A DNA stretch of 49,873 nt, from the NCBI GenBank assembly GCA_947168335.1, contig CAMVLM010000007.1:1-49873 (forward strand). The letters run 5' to 3'. Shown in pieces: positions 16,974 through 25,613 of the stretch. The notes under the pieces are model-generated. The model saw only the letters and a list, made by a program, of their open reading frames with translations, did not search any database and was not told the origin of the DNA. A program made the translations under genes and the position numbers. The DNA comes from an uncultured Butyrivibrio sp. GTDB lineage: Bacteria > Bacillota > Clostridia > Lachnospirales > Lachnospiraceae. Position 1 is the stretch's first letter, and every line of letters begins with the position of its first letter.

Positions 16974-18431
16974 CTACAAGCTGATTATCTTACCATCCTT
17001 AATAAACATTCTTTCCGAAGCTACGTTATTGACAAAGGTCTTATCATGAGAAACAAACAATAACGTTCCTTCGTACTCTTTAAGAAGCCTCTCAAGTGCT
17101 TCAATCGAGGGAATATCCAGATAGTTTGTAGGCTCATCCAATATCAAAAGATTAACGTCCGACACAAAAAGCATTGCAAAGGACAGTTTCATTCTTTCGC
17201 CTCCGGATAATTCCGATGCCTTCTTCTGAATATCCCTTTCAGTCAAAAGAAGTCTTGCCAGAATAATTCGCGCAATGCTCTCCTTCTGGATACTCACATT
17301 CCTTACATTCTCAAGCACTGTTTTATTCAGATCTATCTGAGACATATTCTGTCTTGCATAACCTATTTTAGCTCCGGGTACAACATAAACGCCTTCTCTT
17401 TTATCAATCAGTTCTATCAGCGTTGTCTTTCCTGCTCCATTCTCGCCAACAAGAGCCACCTTTGATCCGTTCCGAATCATAAAATCAGCGTCGTCAAAAA
17501 TAAGCCTTTCATCATAACCAAAAGTAAGATGTTCACCTCTGATGACTATGGGATTTCTCGGCGGATTGGTCAGCCTGAAGTCAGGCCTTGCAACAGGTTC
17601 TTCCTTTGGCTTTTCCTTAACCTCCATGTGCTCAATGCGCTTCAAAACATTCTCCGCACTCTTCTCCATGCTTCGTGCCTTATCTTCAGGCTTTCTGTTT
17701 CCGCAAAGAGCAATTGTCTTAGCCTCACTTGCAGATATATTTCGCGGCTTTTTTGCAACGCTTTTAGCCTTGGCCTTTTTCTGACGATAGACACTCTCCA
17801 ACCTGCGTTTTTCTGACTGATAATTCTCGTATTCGGCATACTGACTTTTTCTTAATTGCTCTTTCTGTTCAAGATAGTCATCATAGTTGCCATTAAAAAA
17901 ATTCAGTTCTCCGAAAGACACTTCAACAATCCTGTCACACACCTCGTTCAATAAATCTCTATCATGGCTTATCAGAACCATTGATTCTATCTCTTTAAGT
18001 CGCTTCTTCAGAATCTCAACGCCTGCGCTGTCGAGATTTGAAGTTGGCTCATCCAGAAAAGCCACCGCACTCTGGCTTGAAAACAGTTCAGCCAGTCTTA
18101 TTCTCGTATCTTCTCCACCACTGACATTTTCCTGCCATAACTGGTCACCTACTCCCATTTTCCCGGCTTCGGCATAATCCGTTTCATAATATGAATCCCC
18201 GGTCCCAAACTGTTCAAAATAAAACGGTACGCAGTTAAGCTTCACTGTACCGGATGAAGGAGCAAGCTTCCCTGACAAAACTTTCAGAAGAGTTGTCTTT
18301 CCGGCTCCGTTTACGCCAACAAGCCCAACTTTTTCGCCTTCATACAGATAAAACCTGTCAAAATCCAAAACAATCTGCTCACCGTAAATCTGTTTTATAT
18401 TCTCTGCACTTATAAGTATTTTTCTGGCCAT
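16974..18431 (-). CDS. ABC-F family ATPase, ribosome protection (antibiotic resistance) type
   Basis: A soluble protein of 485 residues with two ABC ATPase domains and no membrane segment. Domain 1 has Walker A GVNGAGKTT near residue 38, signature VSGGEDTR and Walker B AVAFLDEPTSNLD; domain 2 has GENGAGKTT near residue 330, ELSGGERMK and LLILDEPTNYLD. Between them lies a long, basic coiled-coil linker (about residues 185-270) that in this class reaches into the peptidyl transferase centre. The truncated first domain and long linker resemble the Lsa/Vga/Msr resistance group more than housekeeping EttA/Uup. I start it at ATG 18431 because AAAGGAGG lies just ahead; the ATG at 18455 overlaps the stop of a leader ORF. 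The long leader suggests drug-inducible expression. Drug range cannot be read from sequence. Confidence 0.9.
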   Translation of the reverse strand: MARKILISAENIKQIYGEQIVLDFDRFYLYEGEKVGLVGVNGAGKTTLLKVLSGKLAPSSGTVKLNCVPFYFEQFGTGDSYYETDYAEAGKMGVGDQLWQENVSGGEDTRIRLAELFSSQSAVAFLDEPTSNLDSAGVEILKKRLKEIESMVLISHDRDLLNEVCDRIVEVSFGELNFFNGNYDDYLEQKEQLRKSQYAEYENYQSEKRRLESVYRQKKAKAKSVAKKPRNISASEAKTIALCGNRKPEDKARSMEKSAENVLKRIEHMEVKEKPKEEPVARPDFRLTNPPRNPIVIRGEHLTFGYDERLIFDDADFMIRNGSKVALVGENGAGKTTLIELIDKREGVYVVPGAKIGYARQNMSQIDLNKTVLENVRNVSIQKESIARIILARLLLTERDIQKKASELSGGERMKLSFAMLFVSDVNLLILDEPTNYLDIPSIEALERLLKEYEGTLLFVSHDKTFVNNVASERMFIKDGKIISL

Positions 18432-18454
18432 ACGCACCTCCTTTCCAAGAATCA

Positions 18455-18508
18455 TTATCCAAACAGAATCATCTTTTTCTTTAAATCATCTAAAATTACT
18501 TTTTCCAT
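18455..18508 (-). CDS. Leader ORF 2 (17 codons) just upstream of the ABC-F gene
   Basis: A short ORF, MEKVILDDLKKKMILFG, has a full AGGAGG ribosome binding site 9 bases ahead of its ATG, so it is very likely translated. Its stop codon overlaps an ATG in the ABC-F frame (TAATG) and lies 24 bases before the preferred ABC-F start. It resembles no protein I recognise; its likely role is as a leader peptide whose translation sets access to the ABC-F ribosome binding site. Confidence 0.65.
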   Translation of the reverse strand: MEKVILDDLKKKMILFG

Positions 18509-18599
18509 TATGTCTGTCCTCCTAAGCAAGTAAATATATTTCGAACGCGCATCCATAGCGGAACGCTTTTATCTTATAGGGAATCTGACGGATTTTCCT

Positions 18600-18637
18600 A
18601 TAAAAATAAAAAAATCCGAATGCATTGCGCATCGGAT
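18600..18637 (-). terminator. Intrinsic terminator inside the ABC-F leader (candidate attenuator)
   Basis: On the minus strand ATCCGA and TCGGAT close a stem that also contains TGC/GCA pairs, followed by TTTTTTTATTTTTA. It lies between the promoter at 18882-18910 and the ABC-F gene, so full-length transcripts must read through it. Confidence 0.85.
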
Positions 18638-18723
18638 CATCTGAAAAAGCATATTCTATTATCAGTTTGTAAGTACATAATTAAAGTGTGAAAGCCGCAC
18701 TAAAAAAAGGCAAACAAAAAGCA

Positions 18724-18813
18724 CTAATTCCACTGATATAAGAAATGCCATAGAATGATTGATCTACGCAACGCAAATAAATCCCTCTCGGGAAACTTTC
18801 TGCATTTACTCAT
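18724..18813 (-). CDS. Leader ORF 1 (29 codons) upstream of the attenuator
   Basis: An ATG-started ORF of 29 codons, beginning MSKCRKFPERDLF and ending LYQWN, lies 70 bases after the likely transcription start and about 87 bases before the terminator hairpin. An AGGTGA stretch 9-14 bases ahead could serve as ribosome binding site. Two shorter overlapping ORFs of four codons also have good sites just ahead (GGAGGTAAAGGAG). Translation is not proven; the position is right for a drug-sensing leader peptide. Confidence 0.45.
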   Translation of the reverse strand: MSKCRKFPERDLFALRRSIILWHFLYQWN

Positions 18814-18881
18814 AAATCATTATCACCTATTCCGCATCTCCTTTACCTCCGAATTATGTGCCTGGAAACTAACCATTAATA

Positions 18882-18910
18882 TTTGTAACACCTTTGCATA
18901 AATCCGTCAA
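18882..18910 (-). promoter_or_regulatory. Promoter of the ABC-F leader transcript
   Basis: On the minus strand TTGACG and TACAAA are 17 bases apart, with TG one base ahead of the -10 (TGTTACAAA, extended -10). It lies after the terminator of the glycerol operon and about 450 bases before the ABC-F start. Confidence 0.75.
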
Positions 18911-18927
18911 CATCAATTTCTGTAAAG

Positions 18928-18975
18928 TTTACAAATGCCCCCGGAATCGAAACTTCTTACGATTCCAAGGGCATC
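18928..18975 (-). terminator. Terminator of the glycerol 3-phosphate operon
   Basis: On the minus strand ATGCCC..GGAATCG pairs with CGATTCC..GGGCAT in a stem of about 15 bp with a central mismatch, followed by TTGTAAACTTT. It starts about 10 bases after the DUF1667 gene. Confidence 0.8.
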
Positions 18976-18985
18976 AGTTGGTCAT

Positions 18986-19351
18986 TTATACCGCTGCCAC
19001 TTCTCTTGTAGCAACAACATCAACTCCGGTTCCTGCAACGTTTTTAACCACAACATCACCGATATGAACAGGTGCTTTAACGCATGCTGCATCAATTTCC
19101 TTCATGCAATCAGCAATCTTATCCTTCGGAATATTGGACGCCGTCTTAACAGAAACTCTTGGCTTGTCACCACCTGTAATAACAGCAGTGCTTGTGACTG
19201 TGCGTTCCGGATGTGTCACTTCGTTTCTTGCATATTTATCACCTATGGCACAGGTGTAACCCTTTACGGATAATACCTCTCCATCTTCCATTTCTACTGT
19301 AATCTGGCAGCCCATCGGGCAGCCGATACATGTAAGTTCTCTTTTTTCCAT
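18986..19351 (-). CDS. DUF1667 family protein of the glycerol operon
   Basis: A 121-residue protein with an N-terminal cysteine cluster, CIGCPMGCQI, then GYTCAIGDKYA near residue 33; these four Cys suggest a metal or Fe-S site. It matches the DUF1667 family, which is found again and again after glycerol-3-phosphate-dehydrogenase-like flavoproteins in clostridia. The second part (VSVKTASNIPKDKIADCMKEIDAACVKAPVHIGDVVVKNVAGTGVDVVATR) is the conserved C-terminal half. It is the last gene of the operon, two bases after the NADH-type flavoprotein. By analogy with the GlpABC enzyme it could be a small electron-transfer subunit; this is inference. Confidence 0.88.
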   Translation of the reverse strand: MEKRELTCIGCPMGCQITVEMEDGEVLSVKGYTCAIGDKYARNEVTHPERTVTSTAVITGGDKPRVSVKTASNIPKDKIADCMKEIDAACVKAPVHIGDVVVKNVAGTGVDVVATREVAAV

Positions 19352-19353
19352 GG

Positions 19354-20667
19354 CTACTCCTTTATTTCAAAAAACCGTTTTGTCTTTATGCTCGGTTTTA
19401 GAAAAGCAAACCGGAGCGCCCAGGAGGCCAGAGACGCCTTAGGATCAGCTTCCTTCAGCTTGCTTTTCTGAAGAATTACCTGCTCCATCTCACCGGGCGC
19501 CATTATACGCTTCTGATTGTGCATTACGCGCTCATCATCAAAATAAACACTCACAAAGGAGTTCTTGAACACTGCTCCTACACGGAATCTTACAGTAAGA
19601 AGGTCATCCATACGATCAACATTTATTGTTGAAGGCACTGTATATCTGGCACCATCGGTTGCTGTAAGCTCAATAACTTTTCCGTTTTGCACAGCACCGT
19701 CTTTCACAAATCTGGCTGCATTGGCACCTGCTCTTGTTGCCTCCTCAGAAACATAGTCAACAAGGTCGTGAACATGAAGAACATTACCGCAGGCAAATAC
19801 CCCGGGAATGTTTGTCTCAAGACTCTCGTTAACAACAGGGCCGCTGGTTACCGGATTCATCTCAACTCCCGCATTCCTTGACAATTCATTTTCAGGAATA
19901 AGTCCGCAGGACAGAAGAAGTGTATCACAGGTATAGCGTTCCTCCGTTCCCGGAATAGGCTTCATCTTATCATCAACTTCAGCGATAGTAACAGCTGTTA
20001 AGTGGTCTTTACCCTCAATATCCACAACTGTGTGTGAAAGCTTAAGCGGTATTCCAAAGTCATCAAGACACTGAACTATATTTCTCTTAAGGCCTCCGGA
20101 ATATGGCATAAGCTCAGCCACAACCTTAACCTTAGCCCCTTCAAGAGTCATACGTCTTGCCATGATAAGACCTATATCACCAGATCCCAGAATAACCACT
20201 TCTCGTCCAGGCATATAGCCTTCCATATTTACCAGACGCTGCGCAGTACCTGCAGAAAAAATACCTGCGGGACGATATCCCGGAATATTAAGCGCTCCTC
20301 TTGGACGTTCCCTGCATCCCATTGCAAGGATTACTGCGCCCGCTTTTATCTGATACATGCCATCCTCGCGGCTCATTGCAGTAACCACTCGATCAGAGGA
20401 AATGTCCATAACCATTGTATGAAGCCTGTACTCTATCTTTTCAGCAAGAACCTGATCAATAAATCTCTGAGCATACTCCGGTCCTGTCAGCTCCTCTTTG
20501 AATGTATGAAGTCCAAATCCATTATGAATACACTGATTTAAGATTCCTCCAAGTTCTCTGTCTCTCTCAAGAATAAGAATTTTATCCACGCCCGCTTTTC
20601 TGGCGGAAATAGCAGCGGCAAGGCCCGCAGGGCCGCCACCTATGATTACAATATCGTAAGAAGTCAT
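19354..20667 (-). CDS. FAD/NAD(P)-dependent oxidoreductase of the glycerol operon
   Basis: A 437-residue flavoprotein of the pyridine nucleotide-disulfide oxidoreductase type. It has the FAD-binding GGGPAGLAAAISARKAG at residues 9-25, an NAD-binding VVILGSGDIGLIMARRMTLEGAKV near residue 157 and a second FAD motif VFACGNVLHVHDLVDYVSEEATRAGANAA near residue 290. No redox CxxC pair is seen, so it is not a thioredoxin reductase; it resembles the NADH-oxidase-like partner of clostridial glycerol-3-phosphate dehydrogenase. It would pass electrons between the dehydrogenase subunit and NAD. Its start overlaps the preceding gene stop (TAATG), which implies coupling. Confidence 0.88.
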   Translation of the reverse strand: MTSYDIVIIGGGPAGLAAAISARKAGVDKILILERDRELGGILNQCIHNGFGLHTFKEELTGPEYAQRFIDQVLAEKIEYRLHTMVMDISSDRVVTAMSREDGMYQIKAGAVILAMGCRERPRGALNIPGYRPAGIFSAGTAQRLVNMEGYMPGREVVILGSGDIGLIMARRMTLEGAKVKVVAELMPYSGGLKRNIVQCLDDFGIPLKLSHTVVDIEGKDHLTAVTIAEVDDKMKPIPGTEERYTCDTLLLSCGLIPENELSRNAGVEMNPVTSGPVVNESLETNIPGVFACGNVLHVHDLVDYVSEEATRAGANAARFVKDGAVQNGKVIELTATDGARYTVPSTINVDRMDDLLTVRFRVGAVFKNSFVSVYFDDERVMHNQKRIMAPGEMEQVILQKSKLKEADPKASLASWALRFAFLKPSIKTKRFFEIKE

Positions 20668-22118
20668 TACTGATTTCCTCCCTTCTGATTCTTAGTGCGC
20701 TCCATTACTATGTTGGAACGACCGCCGCTCTTGGTGATCTCTTCATAAGAAAGACCAAGCTCGCGATGCAGGATCTCCATTGTACGCGGTGAGCAGAATC
20801 CCATCTGGCATCTTCCCATACCTGCGCGGGTTCTTCTCTTTACACCATCAAGGGATCTTGCTCCCAGAGGTCTGTGGATTGCATCAAGTATTTCGCCTTC
20901 GGAAACCGACTCACATCTGCAGATGATATTTCCGTAAGCGGGATTCTTTTTAATAAGCTCATTCCTCTCTTCGATTGAAAGCCTGGAAGGATCAAGGATA
21001 TCTTTTCTCTTACTGATCCAGTTGTCTTTCTCCTGAAGCTTCATCATATCCTTGAGCATATTTCCTACCATCTCACCAACTGCGGGGCAGGCTGAAAGTC
21101 CGGGAGACTCTATACCGAGACAATCAATAAAGTGCGGAGCATCCTTAACCTCTTCAATAACAAAATCATGTTTCTCAAGATGGGCACGGAGACCCGAAAA
21201 CGAAGTAATAACCTTCTTAAGCGGAAGATTTTTCACATGATCATTTGCCTTGGCCTGAAGGTCTGCTAGTCCTGCTGCAGTTGTATTTGTACCCTCTTTA
21301 TCCTCTATATCCACTGCTGTAGGTCCGACAAGAAGATTTCCATGAACAGTAGGCGTTACAAGTACGCCCTTACCCAGACTGGTGGGCTGCGGGAAGATTG
21401 TATGACTGACATGATTTCCGGCTTCCTTATCAAGGAGGCAGTATTCTCCACGTCTTTCAATAATATGGACATTATCTGCGCTTACCATATTGTGGAGTTT
21501 ATCAGCGTAAACACCGGCTGCATTTACAATGTATCTGCTCTCATACTCTCCATTATTTGTTCTGATTTTCCAAGTACCGTTCTCGCCCTTCTTTATATCT
21601 TCAACGGTGGTATTAAACCTGAACTCAACACCGTTTTCGTTAGCGTTTTCAGCCATTGCTATCGTAAGTTTGAACGGACAGATGATTCCGCCTGTAGGAG
21701 CAAACAAGGCACCTTCAACATTATCAGAAAGATTGGGTTCCATCTCCAGAGCTTCCTCTCTGCTTAGAATCTTAAGCCCCTTAACCCCGTTTTTAATTCC
21801 TCTGTCATAAAGATCATTAAGCCCTCCAAGAGCTTCTTTATGAATGCAGACAACCATGGATCCGTTTCGTTTGAAAGGAATATCCAGATCCTCACAAAGC
21901 TCATCCATCATCTCATTCCCGCGTACATTCAGCTTCGCCATCAGTGAGCCTTCAGCGGCGTCAAATCCGGCATGGATGATAGCAGAATTTGCCTTTGATG
22001 TTCCTTCACACACATCTTCTGCTTTTTCCAAAACGCAGACACTCGCATTATATCGTGAAAGTTCCCGTGCTACTGCACATCCCGTAACACCTGCGCCAAT
22101 GACTATGACATCATACAT
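20667..22118 (-). CDS. Glycerol-3-phosphate dehydrogenase-type FAD oxidoreductase with a BFD-like Fe-S domain (GlpA-like)
   Basis: A 483-residue DAO-family flavoprotein. The FAD motif VIGAGVTGCAVARELSRY is at residues 6-23, and the GlpA/GlpO-like core includes KANSAIIHAGFDAAEGSLMAKLN near residue 44. From about residue 400 there is a BFD-like [2Fe-2S] domain with CRCESVSEGEI...GMGRCQMGFC, four Cys in the expected pattern. It would oxidise glycerol 3-phosphate to dihydroxyacetone phosphate. I start it at 22118 (MYDVIVIG), with AGGAG about 11 bases upstream; the track ORF starts 20 codons earlier without support. It follows glpK across a 215-base gap that holds a terminator-like hairpin. Confidence 0.88.
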   Translation of the reverse strand: MYDVIVIGAGVTGCAVARELSRYNASVCVLEKAEDVCEGTSKANSAIIHAGFDAAEGSLMAKLNVRGNEMMDELCEDLDIPFKRNGSMVVCIHKEALGGLNDLYDRGIKNGVKGLKILSREEALEMEPNLSDNVEGALFAPTGGIICPFKLTIAMAENANENGVEFRFNTTVEDIKKGENGTWKIRTNNGEYESRYIVNAAGVYADKLHNMVSADNVHIIERRGEYCLLDKEAGNHVSHTIFPQPTSLGKGVLVTPTVHGNLLVGPTAVDIEDKEGTNTTAAGLADLQAKANDHVKNLPLKKVITSFSGLRAHLEKHDFVIEEVKDAPHFIDCLGIESPGLSACPAVGEMVGNMLKDMMKLQEKDNWISKRKDILDPSRLSIEERNELIKKNPAYGNIICRCESVSEGEILDAIHRPLGARSLDGVKRRTRAGMGRCQMGFCSPRTMEILHRELGLSYEEITKSGGRSNIVMERTKNQKGGNQ

Positions 22119-22205
22119 ATCTTTTTCTCTCCTTCTGTAAATATTCTCTGAAAAATTTAATTCCTGATTTCTAAACACAATTTATATAAAACAGAATTTC
22201 CTTCT

Positions 22206-22260
22206 AAAAATGGAGTCCGTAAAGAAACGTATCTCATCATACGTTACATACCGACTCCAT
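22206..22260 (-). terminator. Terminator-like hairpin between glpK and the GlpA-like gene
   Basis: On the minus strand ATGGAGTC and GACTCCAT close a long stem that also holds ACGTAT/ATACGT, followed by TTTTA. It lies about 75 bases after the glpK stop and 88 bases before the next start. It may end part of the transcripts or serve as a second site for control by GlpP. Confidence 0.75.
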
Positions 22261-22333
22261 CCCTCAGTGTATCTTAATTAAATTTCTATAATTACATCAT
22301 AATTACGTAAAAAGTCTGCGTCAAGCACCGCCA

Positions 22334-23845
<1,512 letters not shown>

Positions 23846-23866
23846 TTACATGTCTTAATATATCAG

Positions 23867-24445
23867 CTATAGTTTCCACACCTCGGGATTGGTGCTGGAA
23901 ACAGCCATCGCTCCTCCATTAAGAGCGTTCATAACATCATCCCTGTCAGAAATAAGTCCTCCCGCAATAACCGGAACCCTGCTTATTCCATTAACCTTCT
24001 TTATAATCTTTGAGACAACAACCCCCGGAAGAATCTCTATAACATCCGGCTGACACACTCCCTGTTTTGACTGCTTCTCAATATTCACAAGCGCCATGTT
24101 ATCTATTACAAAATATCTTAATACAGTGTATAATCCCAGATCCCTGGCGTGCTGTATCATGTTTCCCCTGGTAGTTATGATTCCATCCGCTCTTGTATTT
24201 TTCTTGATATAATCAAGTGTCACCTCTTTACTGTTATTAAGCCCGACAACCAGATCTATATGGACCATTGCAAGTTTCCCCGCATCCTTTATCCGGTCCA
24301 CGATATTTCCGATAGTACAGATATCTCCATACAGAATAAAAATGATCGTAGCCTCGGTCTTAAGTGCAGTGGCAAGTCCTTCATCATCCTTAACCGCTGC
24401 GATTACCGGATTTTCTTCTATCTTATCTATAAAATCTCTATGCAT
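23867..24445 (-). CDS. glpP: Glycerol-3-phosphate-responsive antiterminator GlpP
   Basis: A 193-residue protein of the GlpP family, a TIM-barrel-like fold that binds leader RNA and allows read-through when glycerol 3-phosphate is present. Recognisable parts are NPVIAAVKDDEGLATAL near residue 10, ATIIFILYGDICTIGNIVDRIKDAGKLAMVHIDLVVGL near residue 30, KKNTRADGIITTRGNMIQHARDLGLYTVLRYFVID near residue 75, VIEILPGVVVSKII near residue 135 and PVIAGGLISDRDDV near residue 155. I start it at ATG 24445 (MHRDF); the track ORF adds eleven residues from the T-rich leader. It is the first gene of the operon, and its own leader can fold as a terminator, so it likely controls itself. Confidence 0.93.
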   Translation of the reverse strand: MHRDFIDKIEENPVIAAVKDDEGLATALKTEATIIFILYGDICTIGNIVDRIKDAGKLAMVHIDLVVGLNNSKEVTLDYIKKNTRADGIITTRGNMIQHARDLGLYTVLRYFVIDNMALVNIEKQSKQGVCQPDVIEILPGVVVSKIIKKVNGISRVPVIAGGLISDRDDVMNALNGGAMAVSSTNPEVWKL

Positions 24446-24477
24446 ATATATGTAAACCTTTTTCCTAAAAAAGAACA

Positions 24478-24537
24478 TAAAAAAAGAACATGGCTAAAAG
24501 AACAGGCTTCCCACCTGATATTACATACGCCACATTC
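24478..24537 (-). promoter_or_regulatory. glpP leader terminator with a competing stem (candidate GlpP target)
   Basis: In the transcript GAAUGUGGC pairs with GCCAUGUUC over nine positions (two G-U pairs), and seven U follow: an intrinsic terminator ahead of glpP. Inside it CAGG and CCUG form a smaller hairpin. Just upstream a GCCA (in AGUGCCAAUG) can pair with the UGGC of the same strand and break the terminator, which gives an antiterminator form. Confidence 0.65.
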
Positions 24538-24572
24538 ACTCGTCTCATTGGCACTCATTAACTTGCTATACT

Positions 24573-24601
24573 ATAATACCGCTATTTTACAAAATAATCA
24601 A
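24573..24601 (-). promoter_or_regulatory. Promoter of the glpP-glpK operon
   Basis: On the minus strand TTGATT and TATTAT are 17 bases apart. Transcription would begin near 24566, giving a leader of about 120 bases before glpP. Confidence 0.75.
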
Positions 24602-24655
24602 CAATAAATTCATTCTAATCCCATTTTTTCTGTGCAAATTTGACATTACAGAAGT

Positions 24656-24702
24656 AAAAAGAAAAGACTTTGCCCAGATGTTAATCCATCCAAAGCAAAG
24701 TC
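24656..24702 (-). terminator. Terminator after rsgA
   Basis: On the minus strand GACTTTGC and GCAAAGTC form the stem around a 21-base loop, followed by TTTTCTTTTT. It begins within 10 bases of the rsgA stop and ends the prpC-prkC-rsgA operon. Confidence 0.88.
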
Positions 24703-24707
24703 CTGTT

Positions 24708-25613
24708 TCATCTATAGTTTGGTTTTGCATTCTTTAGTTCTTCATAAATAACTCTGTAATTATCGTATCTGACTCTGGATATCTCTCCCTTTTCAAGAGC
24801 CTCCTTAACTCCGCAGTCAGGCTCAGCTATATGGCTGCACCCTCCAAATCTGCACAATGGCTCATAGGGTTCAAACTCAGGATAGTAATTAGGCAGATCT
24901 TCAAAAGTTACATCCTTAAGTGTCAAGGATGTGAATCCCGGCGTGTCAAAAATATATGTCTTGTCATTTTCATCCGACAGAGAAGAAATAAAAAACATCT
25001 CCGAATGCCTTGTAGTATTCCGTCCTCTGTGAATCTTTTTACTGAGCTCACCTGTTTCCATGTCTGCTTCAGGATGAAGCCTGTTCAAAAGAGAAGATTT
25101 TCCTACGCCGCTTGGTCCTGCAACTACAGAAGTTTTACCTTTTAGTTTAGCGCAAAGTTCATCAATACCCGCACCCTCATGAACACTTATGAACAGAACC
25201 TCATATCCGCACTTTTCATATGCGTCCATGAGTTCTTGCTGTTCCTCTTTTGTTGCTATATCCTGTTTGTTAAAACAGATGATTACCGGCAGGTCATATT
25301 TTCTCATCTGTATAAGAAACTTATCAAGAATATTGTAGTTGGGATCCGGTTTGACAATAGCAAAGAGAATAACCGCCTGGTCAACATTTGCAACCGGCGG
25401 TCTTACAAGCTGATTACGGCGGGGCAATATACTGATAATATTGCCTGTTCCCGCCTCCTCATCAATTATTTCTATTTCTACTTTATCGCCCACTAAAGGC
25501 TTAATGTTATCCTTACGAAAAACACCCTTGGCCTTGCACTCATAAACACGGCTGCTTCCCGTATTCACATAATAAAATCCTGCAATTCCTTTTACAATTC
25601 TACCCTGCATCAA
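24708..25613 (-). CDS. rsgA: Ribosome small subunit-dependent GTPase A (RsgA/YloQ)
   Basis: RsgA is a circularly permuted GTPase that checks late 30S ribosome assembly. The 301-residue protein has an N-terminal OB-fold (GRIVKGIAGFYYVNT...CKAKGVFRKDNIKPLVGDKVEIE), then the G motifs in permuted order: G4 FNKQD near residue 119, G1 GPSGVGKSSLLNRL near residue 166, G3 DTPGFTSL near residue 222. A C-terminal zinc site follows, CRFGGCSHIAEPDCGVKEAL near residue 253. Its start overlaps the end of prkC by four bases, the standard order in Firmicutes. Confidence 0.97.
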   Translation of the reverse strand: MMQGRIVKGIAGFYYVNTGSSRVYECKAKGVFRKDNIKPLVGDKVEIEIIDEEAGTGNIISILPRRNQLVRPPVANVDQAVILFAIVKPDPNYNILDKFLIQMRKYDLPVIICFNKQDIATKEEQQELMDAYEKCGYEVLFISVHEGAGIDELCAKLKGKTSVVAGPSGVGKSSLLNRLHPEADMETGELSKKIHRGRNTTRHSEMFFISSLSDENDKTYIFDTPGFTSLTLKDVTFEDLPNYYPEFEPYEPLCRFGGCSHIAEPDCGVKEALEKGEISRVRYDNYRVIYEELKNAKPNYR

